Below, one piece after another: positions 52,719 to 62,953 of a stretch of DNA of 64,000 bases (positions are counted from its first letter, which is position 1; every line of letters starts with the position of its first letter). The DNA is from Sphingobacterium cellulitidis. Its GTDB lineage: Bacteria > Bacteroidota > Bacteroidia > Sphingobacteriales > Sphingobacteriaceae. The notes under the pieces were generated by a model. It had not been told where the DNA came from. It searched no databases and worked only from the letters and a program-made list of their open reading frames with translations. The position numbers and the translations under genes were made by a program. The stretch is taken from NCBI GenBank assembly GCA_002245855.1, contig NOUX01000011.1, positions 1 through 64,000 of the forward strand, given 5' to 3'.

Positions 52719-53473
52719 AATGCTAATTAATTCAAAAGAACACTTCTGGTCCTGCGGTATTCGTTAGCAGGAATTCTGAATTATAGCGGAGATTTTAAGA
52801 AGATTTTTGGTCCTATTTCAATAAATAGAATATTTCTATCGCAATTGATTTTCAGTCTATTATAGTTTTTATTTCATTGCTCTTGAAATGACAATATGTT
52901 TCTTGTGAAGAAATAGTTTGAAAGTTTCATAATTTCTTTCATTTTTCTGTTTGAACATAGATTTCATGCTGGTTTATCAAATAGTAACGATTGTGTATCA
53001 TTTATTTTACACAAAGTAAATACTAGAGCGATTTGCTGGTATATTATGCAGGCTGTTTGTTAAGAAATGTTTGATTTAGTGTGAATGATTCGAAATAATA
53101 TTCTGACAAATGCTGTTAGGTGTTTGTGTTGTTTTGAATAGGTCTATTATTATATTTTAAAGTTCTGTTTCTGGAAATAGTTTTTAAGATAGTGGTTTAA
53201 GTAGGTTAAAATTCCATTTCAATTAAAAGGTGTTTAAACAAGGAATGAGCTAGAAATATTAAGAAAATTGCAATAGAATGTCCTAAATACCTGTAATATA
53301 ATAATATAAAGGAAAAATTATCTCTGTTTTAGTAATAAAATCTTATTCATTTACGTCATTTTTATATTAAAAAACTACACTTTACTAAATAATATTGCTA
53401 TCAATTATAAATTAGTTGAATAACTAACTTATTTGTTACTTATTTGATAAAAATTGGATGTTTCATGAATATG
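52719..53473. other. AT-rich gap before SusC unit 2
   Basis: I see no open frame, RNA structure or repeat that stands out in these 755 bases. Composition is strongly AT-rich. The only recognisable elements are the promoter that follows (53474-53505) and the leader to the ATG at 53567. An antisense or small RNA cannot be excluded. Confidence 0.5.
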
Positions 53474-53505
53474 TTTGTGAAATATTTAAGGGAAATATAT
53501 ATTTG
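53474..53505 (+). promoter_or_regulatory. Promoter of SusC unit 2
   Basis: TTTG (53474-53477), a 20-base spacer and TATATTTG (53498-53505). GTTTAACAATT starts at 53512, the same distance after the box as in unit 1. Leader of about 57 bases. Confidence 0.75.
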
Positions 53506-53566
53506 TCAACTGTTTAACAATTTTTAACAGACTCTGTTTTAAAACTTTTAATTAATAGCAAAATTT

Positions 53567-56500
53567 ATGAAACACAAATTACTCAGCTTAATTTTTGTGT
53601 TAACCTGCATTGTTGGTGTAGCGTTTGCGCAAAATCGTCAAGTGAGTGGTAAAGTAACTTCGGTTACCGATGGAGCCCCGCTTGGTGGCGTGTCAGTATT
53701 AGTTGTGGGTACAAGTTCAGCTACTCAGACTGATGGATCAGGGAATTATAGTATCTCTGTTGAAGGCAACGCTACATTAAACTTCTCTTTTGTAGGCTAT
53801 GCATCAAAGAGAGTTAGTGTTGGAAGCAACACAACCGTAAATGTTCAGTTAGAAACTGATGAGACTTCTTTAGAGGAGGTTGTTGTTACAGGTTATGGTG
53901 TTCGTTTAATCAAAGATTTAACAGGATCTCAAAGTAGAGTTTCTGGGGATAAATTAGCGAAAGAGCCAAGTTTGAGTTTTGACCAAGCACTATCAGGAAA
54001 AATGGCTGGTGTTCAAGTAGGATCATCAGGTGGTACCTTAGGAGATGGTGTATCCGTTCGTATCCGTGGTATCAACTCCATTTCATCAAGTTCATTGCCA
54101 TTATACATTATTGATGGAGTTCCAATGAATACAGTTGAGAACACCAACGTATTTAACTCAGGAAACGGAACACGTTTTAACCCATTAGCGATGATCAATA
54201 GCAATGATATTGAATCTATTGAGGTGTTAAAAGATGCGAGTGCTGCAGTTCTTTACGGTTCACGTGCTGCGAATGGTGTAATTTTAATTAACACAAAACG
54301 TGGTAAAAAAGGAACTACAAACATTGCATTTGATTCCAAAACAACGTTTAGCCGTCCAGCGAAGATGTTGGATATGTTAGGTGCTGAGGACTTCATGAAA
54401 ATCAGTAATGAGAAGATTTCCAATGCTTCTAAGTATTTTTCTGGTGTAACAGAAATTGCGAAAGAATCAGATGTTGATGGTGATGGAGTAAATGATAGAA
54501 CAAATTGGTTAGATGAGGTTTACAGAAATGGTATTGGATATGATAACTCTGTATCGATTTCAGGTGGACAAGAGAAAGCTAACTACTTTGGATCGGTTCG
54601 TTACTTAGATCAAAAAGGTATTCTAGAGAACAACTCATTAAAAACTGGACAGGTTCGTTTAAATACTGACATCAATCCACTTAAATGGTTGAAGACTGGA
54701 ATTTCCCTTTCATACTCAAAAACTTTAAATAATGGTGTATTAACTGACCGTTATGTAAATGGTGTTACTGTTTCTGCATTACAAGCATTCCCTACAATGG
54801 CCTTTTCAAATCCTGCAACTTCTACAGGATATAACTTAGGATCAAACGGATACTTAACATACGGAAATAATACACGTGTAGTAAATGGAACAAACTTAGT
54901 TGGTGGAAACATCGCGCATCCATATGCTGCATCTGCATTACAATTTAACCAAAATACACCTGAGCAATTATTAGGTAATGTTTATGCTGAGATTTCTCCA
55001 ATCCAAGGATTGAAAATTTCGACAAAATATGGTATTGACTACTTAAATAACTACGAGCATCAATATGCTCATCCATTAATTGGTGGATTAGGTATGTCAT
55101 ACAATGGTATGGTTCAGGACAATATTCGTTACAGAAATCAATGGGTTTGGCAAAACTACGCGAACTACGATAGACAATTTGGGGTTCACCGTATTTCTGC
55201 AACCTTAGGTATGGAATCACAGTTCACGAAAGAGAAACAAGTATATGCTGGTGGTAATGACTTCAGTGATACATTCTTTACTGATTTGATTGATGGAACT
55301 TATACTGGTTCAGTACCAGGAACATCAGATGTAATGTTATGGTCAGGTGGTACATTATTCTCAACAGGTTTACAGTCATATTTTGGACGTGTTGGATATG
55401 TATTCAATGATAAATACTTAGCTGAAGTTGCTTTCCGTTCAGATGCATTCTCAGGTTTTGGATTGAACTCAAGATGGGGTAGTTTCCCTTCAATGTCATT
55501 AGGATGGGTTGCTTCAAATGAAGACTTCTTAAAAGATGTTGAGTGGTTGAACTATTTAAAAGTAAGAGGATCATACGGTAAAGTAGGTAACTCTCGTGGA
55601 GTTGGAGCATACGCTGCGCGTACATTATACGGTGGTGGAGCATATACTACATTAAATGGTTTCTCTGCTTCACAAATGGGTAATGCTGATTTAAGATGGG
55701 AATCATCAACAAAATTAGATGTTGGTGTTGATTTCACTATTTTGAATGACCGTTTGAATTTCGTTGTTGATTATTACAAGAATGATATTTCAGGTTTAAT
55801 CTTGAATGCTAACCCACCATCAACTGTTGGTGTACCGGGTGGTGCAATTGAGACGAACATTGGTTCAATGAAAAACAGTGGTATTGAATTCTCAGTAAAT
55901 GCTAAAACCATGACTCGTGAAAACTTCACTTGGAATACATCTTTGAACTTTACAACAGTTAACAACGAAGTAACTTCATTAGTTACAGAAGGTGCTGACA
56001 TGGTTGATGGATTCTCAGTTGCAAGCGTTGGAAGAAGATTAGGTACTTACAAGTTGATCAAATGGAGAGGTGTTGATAGCCAAACTGGAGATCCAATGTG
56101 GTACACTGCTGATGGTGGTTACAAAACTTACAATCAGGCAGATAAATCATGGACTTATACAAATACTGATGGAGTTACAACAGCTGCAGGTTCAGGCGTT
56201 GGAGGTGGAGATGCTCAATATTTAGATGAGTCAGGTTTACCTAAATACTATGGTGGTTTAGATAACAACTTTACTTACAAAAATATTGATTTTGGATTCT
56301 CAATGGTCTATACTGGCGGATTCAGCATCTATAACTCAACAAGAGCATCTTTATTGTCAAACTACTTTGTAAACAACGGATCAGAAATTTTAGACAGATG
56401 GACTACACCAGGTCAACAAACTGACGTTCCGAAATTATATATGACAGAAACTACTGCTAACCAAGCGTCAACTCGTTTCTTGGAAAAAGGTGATTTCTTG

Positions 56501-56734
56501 CGTATGCGTACGATCAGTTTAGGGTATACATTCAATGATTTATCTAGATGGGGTATCAGTAGCTTAAGATTGTATGGTCAAGTTTACAATGCATTTGTAA
56601 TTACTGGCTATACAGGTCAAGATCCAGAGGTTAGTTTGAACAGAAATAACTCAAACATCGCGATTGGTGTTGATAACAGATCTGTTCCACAACCTAGAAC
56701 TTATACACTTGGTTTAAACATTTCATTACAATAA
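53567..56734 (+). CDS. SusC/RagA-type TonB-linked outer-membrane transporter (unit 2)
   Basis: 1055 residues, full length. Signal peptide (1-21, ending AFA-QN), carboxypeptidase-regulatory-like domain (about 24-100), TonB box region LEEVVVTGYG, plug (about 112-225, SLPLYIIDGVPMNT and AAVLYGSRAANGV) and barrel ending in LGLNISLQ. The N-terminus is a close paralogue of units 1 and 3. The SusD gene follows after 7 bases. No hydrolase genes accompany it. Codon bias (TTA, TCA, ACA rich) suggests high expression. Substrate unknown. Confidence 0.96.
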   Translation: MKHKLLSLIFVLTCIVGVAFAQNRQVSGKVTSVTDGAPLGGVSVLVVGTSSATQTDGSGNYSISVEGNATLNFSFVGYASKRVSVGSNTTVNVQLETDETSLEEVVVTGYGVRLIKDLTGSQSRVSGDKLAKEPSLSFDQALSGKMAGVQVGSSGGTLGDGVSVRIRGINSISSSSLPLYIIDGVPMNTVENTNVFNSGNGTRFNPLAMINSNDIESIEVLKDASAAVLYGSRAANGVILINTKRGKKGTTNIAFDSKTTFSRPAKMLDMLGAEDFMKISNEKISNASKYFSGVTEIAKESDVDGDGVNDRTNWLDEVYRNGIGYDNSVSISGGQEKANYFGSVRYLDQKGILENNSLKTGQVRLNTDINPLKWLKTGISLSYSKTLNNGVLTDRYVNGVTVSALQAFPTMAFSNPATSTGYNLGSNGYLTYGNNTRVVNGTNLVGGNIAHPYAASALQFNQNTPEQLLGNVYAEISPIQGLKISTKYGIDYLNNYEHQYAHPLIGGLGMSYNGMVQDNIRYRNQWVWQNYANYDRQFGVHRISATLGMESQFTKEKQVYAGGNDFSDTFFTDLIDGTYTGSVPGTSDVMLWSGGTLFSTGLQSYFGRVGYVFNDKYLAEVAFRSDAFSGFGLNSRWGSFPSMSLGWVASNEDFLKDVEWLNYLKVRGSYGKVGNSRGVGAYAARTLYGGGAYTTLNGFSASQMGNADLRWESSTKLDVGVDFTILNDRLNFVVDYYKNDISGLILNANPPSTVGVPGGAIETNIGSMKNSGIEFSVNAKTMTRENFTWNTSLNFTTVNNEVTSLVTEGADMVDGFSVASVGRRLGTYKLIKWRGVDSQTGDPMWYTADGGYKTYNQADKSWTYTNTDGVTTAAGSGVGGGDAQYLDESGLPKYYGGLDNNFTYKNIDFGFSMVYTGGFSIYNSTRASLLSNYFVNNGSEILDRWTTPGQQTDVPKLYMTETTANQASTRFLEKGDFLRMRTISLGYTFNDLSRWGISSLRLYGQVYNAFVITGYTGQDPEVSLNRNNSNIAIGVDNRSVPQPRTYTLGLNISLQ

Positions 56735-56741
56735 GAACAAG

Positions 56742-58136
56742 ATGAAAAACATTAAGAAATATTTTGCATGTATCTTAGTTGCTTCAGCGACATTTGTATC
56801 ATGTGAAAAGCAAATATTTGAAGAACCATATGCAAACTTGTCACCAACTGAGATCTTCAAAGATCCAAGTCGTGTTGAGAAAGCTGCTGTGGGTATGTAT
56901 GATGCATTGCAAAATGCAGAGTACTTAGGTGGACGCGTATTGATTTATGCTGATATCAGAGGAATTGACTGTGGGAACCCAACATATTTTGGTGATATCC
57001 CTAGCTTTACCGCCTTAAATTCCAGCAATGGTATAGTAGGATTAGCATGGACAGCAGGATATAGAACAATTAACGAAGCAAACTTGTTCGTTAAGAATAT
57101 TACTGCAAATCCAGGTGTAGTAACTGCGGATAAAGAGAAGCAATTTATTGCTGAGGCTAAGTTTATCAGATCCTTATCTTACTTCTATTTGGTTAACCTT
57201 TGGGCTCAACCTTATGGATTTACATCTGGAGCTACACATTTAGGAGTTCCATTGGTGTTAACAGCTACTGATGCGCCATTCGCACCAGAGAACCAAGTGC
57301 CAAGAAACACTGTAAAAGAGGTTTATGATCAAATGATCAAGGATCTTGAAGAAGCGGCTGTAGATTTGCCTAATTCAGGTGGTACTCCATCGATCAATAA
57401 TGTTGGTCGTGCAACAAAAGGAGCGGCTTACGGATTGTTAGCAAGAATTAACTTGTATAAGAAAGATTATGCTAAAGCCTTAGAATATGCTAATAAGGTA
57501 GAGGCGTTAAAAGTATATAAATTAAATGCTTCACCATTAGAAGGTTTTGATACCTACATTACTCCTGAGAACATTTTCTCAGTAGCTCACAACGGTGGTG
57601 ATAACCCGAATACGAATAATGCATTAGGTCAACATTACGGTCCAACGCAAAGAGCGGATATTCAAATTGATCCTAAATATGTTGCATTAATGAGTGCTAC
57701 AGATTTAAGACGTACTGAATTAATTACAGAAGCAAACGGTGCATTTTGGACTGCGAAATATACGAAAGTATCTGACTGGGCTCCAATCTTACGTTACTCT
57801 GAGATTTTATTAATCAAAGCAGAAGCTTTAGCAAATATTGCTTCAGGAGTTGATGCGAATGCTATTGCATTAGTTAACCAAGTTCGTACAAGATCAAAAG
57901 CTACAGCAGTTGCTCCAGCAAGCAAATCTGATTTAATTGCTGCGATCTTAAATGAGAGAAGAATTGAGTTAGCATTTGAAGGACAAGGATTATTCGAATT
58001 CCTACGTACTGGTAGAAACCTACCTGCGCATAGTGTTGTTCCAGAATACAAATGGGGTAACGGAAGATTGGTATTCCCATTACCTTTGAATGATATTCAA
58101 AGAAACCCTCAGTTAGTTCAAAACGACGGATACTAG
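56742..58136 (+). CDS. RagB/SusD-family nutrient-binding lipoprotein (unit 2)
   Basis: 464 residues with a lipoprotein signal (lipobox FVSC, C21). This is the classical RagB/SusD type: TPR-like helices (for example EAKFIRSLSYFYLVNLWAQPYG near 135-155), the variable ligand-binding loop region in the middle, and the C-terminal NERRIELAFEGQGLFEFLRTGR hallmark (in parts) near 404-425. It partners with the SusC gene 7 bases upstream. A strong terminator follows. Confidence 0.95.
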   Translation: MKNIKKYFACILVASATFVSCEKQIFEEPYANLSPTEIFKDPSRVEKAAVGMYDALQNAEYLGGRVLIYADIRGIDCGNPTYFGDIPSFTALNSSNGIVGLAWTAGYRTINEANLFVKNITANPGVVTADKEKQFIAEAKFIRSLSYFYLVNLWAQPYGFTSGATHLGVPLVLTATDAPFAPENQVPRNTVKEVYDQMIKDLEEAAVDLPNSGGTPSINNVGRATKGAAYGLLARINLYKKDYAKALEYANKVEALKVYKLNASPLEGFDTYITPENIFSVAHNGGDNPNTNNALGQHYGPTQRADIQIDPKYVALMSATDLRRTELITEANGAFWTAKYTKVSDWAPILRYSEILLIKAEALANIASGVDANAIALVNQVRTRSKATAVAPASKSDLIAAILNERRIELAFEGQGLFEFLRTGRNLPAHSVVPEYKWGNGRLVFPLPLNDIQRNPQLVQNDGY

Positions 58137-58190
58137 TCTTGAATAAAATATAGACTCTGACGAATTAGTCAGTCACAAGGGTCTAAATAG

Positions 58191-58224
58191 GCGACCGAAG
58201 AATTTTTCTTCGGTCGCTTTTTTT
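58191..58224 (+). terminator. Terminator of SusC unit 2
   Basis: GCGACCGAAGAA (58191-58202) and TTCTTCGGTCGC (58206-58217) form a perfect 12-bp stem with a 3-base loop, followed by seven Ts. Confidence 0.92.
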
Positions 58225-58575
58225 GTGTGCAATTGTTAACCTCCTTGATTTTTGGAAGCTCTCCGTTCAGATTTATTTTATTTGAACTGCAGGAAAAAAA
58301 TCTCCAAAAATTATTCTTCTGTTTTTATTAAATTTTATTTGAATTCTAGTAAAACTATATAAGGCTAAAACCTTTTTCTTTATGATTTTTATGTTGCCTA
58401 TTGATATATAAAGTATAATCTAAGATTAATAAATTATTGGCAATCACTTTGAAATATTAAATAAATTAATCAAATTTATAATAATATAATCTAAAGCGGA
58501 TTTAGGAGCCAATTTAACTTCGCTTACTTAACATTTGTTATGTATATATAAAGAAATTTACTAAACAATTAAATT
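58225..58575. other. Leader region of the decayed SusC unit 3
   Basis: No gene. The stretch aligns to the unit 1 promoter region by TTTAAC (58513-58518), but the -7 position reads GGATTTAG (58498-58505) instead of TACATTTG and the -33 position has no TTTG. This suggests promoter loss. I found no other clear consensus box here. Confidence 0.5.
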
Positions 58576-61500
58576 ATGAAACAAAGATTACTCATGTTTA
58601 TTTTTGTGTTTGTCTGCCTGTTAGGGGTGGCCTATGCGCAAAATCGGGAGGTTACTGGGAGGGTAACATCTGCGAGCGATGGAAGTCCTATTGCTGGGGT
58701 TTCAGTGGTTTTGGTAGGCACAACCTTAGCTACTCAAACCGATGGGAATGGAGATTACTCAATTTCAGTAAGCAATCAATCTATTTTAGCTTTTTCATTT
58801 GTTGGCTATGCGAGTCAGCGATTAAATGTAGGGACTAGGACCAGGATTGATGTTCAATTAATTAAGGATGTTACGGCCTTGGATGAGGTCGTTGTTACCG
58901 GTTATGGTACGACTACGCGTTTAAAGCAAACTGGGTCGAGTACCGTTGTGAGTTCAAAAGAAATTGCACAAACGCCATTTCCATCCTTAGATAGAGCTAT
59001 GCAGGGAAAGGTTGCGGGTTTACAATCGACAGGTGGTTCGGGCCAGCCAGGTTCGATGCAGAATATCCGAATTCGTTGATTGGGTTCCATTAGTGGCTCT
59101 TCACTTCCTTTGTATGTGATTGATGGGGTTCCAGTGAATTCGGGGGATCTTTCCCGTGCTACCCCAACTGCCAATGTTTTAGCAGGTATCAATCCGAATG
59201 ATGTGGCGAATGTGACGGTTTTAAAAGATGCAGCCTCTACCGCGATTTATGGTTCTCGGGGGAGTAATGGTGTTATTTTGATTACGACGAAGTCAGGTCT
59301 ATCGGGAAAAACAAGGATTTCTCTGGATGCAGATTATGGTTCAGTGCAACCGGGAGTTAGTCCGGGACGCGCTAGACCTCTTACCACAGAGGAAAACATC
59401 ATGCTAATTGGGGAGGCTTTATTAAACAATGCTGGGATGGCGGCAAATTATGGTTTAAACCAAGGAAATATTCGTGAATTCGTGACTGGGGAAAATGGTT
59501 TTGGCATCGATCCGAATGTGAATACGAATTGGTATGATGTCGTTACACGTAGAGGAAATCAACAACAATATAATTTGGCTGCTGATGGTGGGAATGATAA
59601 GACGACATTTAGTGTAAGTGGGGGATATTTTAAACAAGAAGGAACCATTCCAAAGTCTGATTTTACAAGGTATTCTGGGAAAATCAATTTGAAGCATAAG
59701 GCAAGTGATAAATTCACTTTTGGGGCTAATATTTTGGGTTCCAGTTCAAATTTAAGAGGACTATTAAATAGTTGAGCATTCGGGAATCCAGTTTTGACGA
59801 GTTTTTTCTTAATGCCTAATTTTCGGGCAAGAAATGATGATGGATCTAATTTTATTTCCGGTCCCTTAGCTGCGGGCGCCGGACTTTATAATCCCTTAGA
59901 GATTTTGGACAAGGATAGCCGTAATAATAATACGCAAAAAGCTATTGGTAGTATCTATGGAGAATATAATATCCTACCGAATTTAAAAATTTCCAGCAAG
60001 TACGGTATAGACTATAATAATATCGAAGAGGACTATTATAATAATCCAAATTATGGTGATGGTCGAAACGTTGGAGGTCGTAGTTATCGGGATTATACTC
60101 GATATTTCAATTGGGTTTGGACAAACTTAATTGATTATAGATGGGATATAGATCAAGCAAAGGATTGGGTAGCTAATGTTAAAGTGGGTTATGAGGCTCA
60201 AAAATCTCAATCCTACTATTCTTCGGTTGCTGTTTATAAAGTTCCATTAAACCCGAAATACACTGTTCCATCCGTTGGAGCTACCCCAATTGGCGCTTCG
60301 GGTTCCAATGATGATTATTCCTTTGCTTCATTTTTAGCTTTAGGGGACTTTTCATATAAAAACAAGTACGTTCTCTCTTGGAGTTATCGTAATGATGGTT
60401 CTTCTAGTTTTGGTGAAGAAAAGCAATTTGGTAATTTCTGGTCCGCTGCAGGTAGCTGGAATATGGAACAGGAAGATTTTATCAAGGATATATCATTCAT
60501 TAATGCTTTGAAGTTACGTGGTTCCTATGGTGTCACAGGTAATGCTGGTATTGGTAATAATACTTGGAGAACCTTATATGGATACACGCGTACAACCTAC
60601 AATTTTGTTTATAATGGCAATATTGGTAGTGGTCCTATCCAATATGGATTACGAGATTTGACATGGGAAAGAACGAATTCATTTGATGTAGGTTTGGATG
60701 CGACATTTTTAGATAATCGATTATCTGCCGTATTTGATTTCTATAATAGAGAATCGAAGGGCTTATTATACCGGGTTCCAATTCCTTTATCGACCGGATT
60801 TCCGGATTATGTTTCAAACTTTGCTGGTTTAAGAAACAGGGGTATTGAGTTTACTGCCAATGGTACTCCGGTTCGTACTGATGATTTCAGGTTGGATTTA
60901 AGTTTCAATATATCTGCGAATAAAAATACAACGACGAGTTTGGTTCGAGATGATTTAGTTGAGAGTCCATACCGTAGAAAAGTTGGGGAGGATTATTTCT
61001 CATTTTTCTTACCACAATGGGCAGGTGCTGATCCAGAGAATGGAGATCCAAAATGGTATATCGACGAATCAAGAACAGAAACTACAAATGACTATCGGTT
61101 AGCGAAGCGGGTTGATTTAGGAAAATCTTCAATGCCTAAATATTTTGGAAGTTTTGGAACGAACATGAATTATAAAGGCATTGGTCTAGATGCATTTTTC
61201 TATTACAATTTTGGAAATCATATTTATCAAGGATTTTATAGCTATCAGAATAGTGGTGGAGCCTATTATGGTAGTTATAACCAAAGTGCGATGGAATTAG
61301 AGAGATGGCAAAAGCCAGGGGATCAGTCGAATGTTCCGAAGCCTGTTTTTGGAGGGAATAGGAACTCGTTTGCTGCATCTGACCGTTTGCTTAAAGATGG
61401 AAGTTTTATTCGTTTAAGAGATATTACATTGAGTTATTCCTTGCCGTCATCTATTATTAACAATTGGAAGGTCAGTAATTTACGGGTTTATTTCCGTGGT

Positions 61501-61650
61501 TCTAATCTATGGACATGGGTAAAGGATGACACTTTACCATTTGACCCGGAATCAGGAAGTTCGGAAGTTGCTGGAGGAACACAAGGTATTACCAATTTTG
61601 ATGTATTTATTCCAAAGACATACACATTTGGTATTAATGTAGGATTTTAA
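58576..61650 (+). pseudogene. SusC-type transporter with two in-frame TGA codons (unit 3)
   Basis: One continuous 1025-codon frame encodes a third SusC paralogue: signal peptide and regulatory-like domain (1-about 100), TonB box LDEVVVTGYG, plug and complete barrel ending INVGF. It is interrupted by TGA at 59077-59079 (in IRIR-TGA-LGSISGS, where relatives have Gly) and at 59773-59775 (in LLNS-TGA-AFGNPV). The frame is otherwise unbroken, so decay is recent or the codons are read through. Its partner SusD gene is frameshifted. Codon use is less biased than in units 1 and 2. An alternative, UGA recoding, is unlikely but not excluded. Confidence 0.85.
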
Positions 61651-61662
61651 AAATGTAAAGAC

Positions 61663-62897
61663 ATGAAACTAAATATAAAATCTAGTTTATTAATCGGATT
61701 CCTTTGTTTGACCATATTAGGCTCATGTAAGAAGGAGTTCTTAAATCTGCCTCCCTATACTGCGGTGGATGAAAAGGAGGCATTATTGACGGATACAGAT
61801 TTATTATCTGCCGTTACGGGAACTTACGCTGGGATGAGGGTATTTGATTTATATGGTCGCAGTATTCCATTGATGGGAGATCTTTGGGCAGATAATGTGA
61901 CTTTATCGACTCGGAATGCAGGACGATATACGGAAATATTCAATTTGAATTTTGTCATTAACAACCAGTGGTATACGGGTATATGGACTAACGCCTATCG
62001 CGTCATCAACCGTGCGAATAATATTATTCATTCAACACCCACTGGTAATGAGGTAAATATAAACCAATACAAGGGAGAAGCCTATGCCATTCGGGCATTA
62101 ATGTATTTTGAATTGGTTAGGTTTTTCGCTAGGCCCTATACGGATAATCCAAATGGCATGGGAGTTCCCTTGGTATTGAAGTTTGATATTGAAGGAATGC
62201 CTGCTCGGAATACTGTTGATGAAGTTTATAAGCAAGTTTTAGCAGACCTAGGGCAGGCCTATACTTTAATTACGACAGGAACAAATACCAGTAGATTTAC
62301 GAAATATGCTGTTCGAGCGTTAGAAGCAAGGGTTAATTTACATAAAGGCAACAATGCGGCATATCAATTGGCTTTGAATGAAGCAAAGGAGGTTATTGAT
62401 AATTCAAAGGTGACTTTGGTTCCTACCTCAGGCCTAGGTGCCTATTGGAATGCCACAGGATCAAATACGCTAAGAACCGAGACTCTCTTTGAACTCGTTT
62501 CCGATCAAATTGACAATGCAGGCTTTGATGAACTTGCTTATTTCTTTGGCCAGCAGGGTTATGGAGATGGTTTAGCTATAAATCATTCTATGACTTATAT
62601 TCAGCTACCGATGAGCGAAAAAAATTAATTGAGGTAGGAGTTAGGGCAAATGCGGAGAATCCAGCTTTTATCATCAAAAAATATCCAGATTTGGAAAAAT
62701 ACGGAACTAAGAAAATCTTAAGGATTTCCGAGATGTATTTAACTGCTGCGGAGGCGGCTTATAATTTGGGTCAAGAAGGAGTTGCGAGAGATTATTTAGC
62801 AGCCTTATTAAAGGAACGTGATGCAGCAGCAACAGTTACAGAATCAGGTGCGGCATTATTTCCGGAGCTAAAGCAGAATGATGGCTGGGAACAATAA
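61663..62897 (+). pseudogene. RagB/SusD-family lipoprotein with frameshift (unit 3)
   Basis: The first frame (61663-62628) gives a lipoprotein signal (lipobox LGSC, C22) and a SusD N-terminal and central region, ending early in MSEKN-stop. The correct reading resumes near 62592 in another frame: DLYSATDERKKLIEVGV, then ISEMYLTAAEAAYNLGQEG, and ends at 62897. One base is missing around 62588-62592. Rejoined, it would be about 411 residues with the expected C-terminal helices. It follows the damaged SusC gene by 12 bases. Confidence 0.85.
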
Positions 62898-62908
62898 ATT
62901 AAAAAGAG

Positions 62909-62941
62909 AATGGTCAACATATAGTTGACCATTTCTTTTTT
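62909..62941. terminator. Terminator between unit 3 and mrp
   Basis: AATGGTCAAC (62909-62918) and GTTGACCATT (62924-62933) form a perfect 10-bp stem with a 5-base loop. T and A runs on both sides fit bidirectional use between convergent genes. Confidence 0.85.
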
Positions 62942-62953
62942 ATATCTTTAATA

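Noticed and set aside
52719..53473. Small gene or RNA in the long gap before SusC unit 2
   Set aside because: No open frame with a plausible start, no terminator of its own and no structured GC-rich block could be supported.
59080..59775. A separate 231-codon gene starting at TTG, and another at 59794
   Set aside because: Both continue the same SusC frame as 58576-59079 across single TGA codons, and each begins mid-domain. They are pieces of one broken gene.
59077..59775. Selenocysteine or programmed read-through at the two TGA codons
   Set aside because: The first position aligns to Gly, not Cys. SusC proteins do not use selenocysteine, and the partner SusD gene is also frameshifted.
62611..62627. 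Programmed frameshift at the seven-A run in the SusD unit 3 gene
   Set aside because: The correct downstream frame already reads CGA AAA AAA across this run. The true shift is upstream near 62590.
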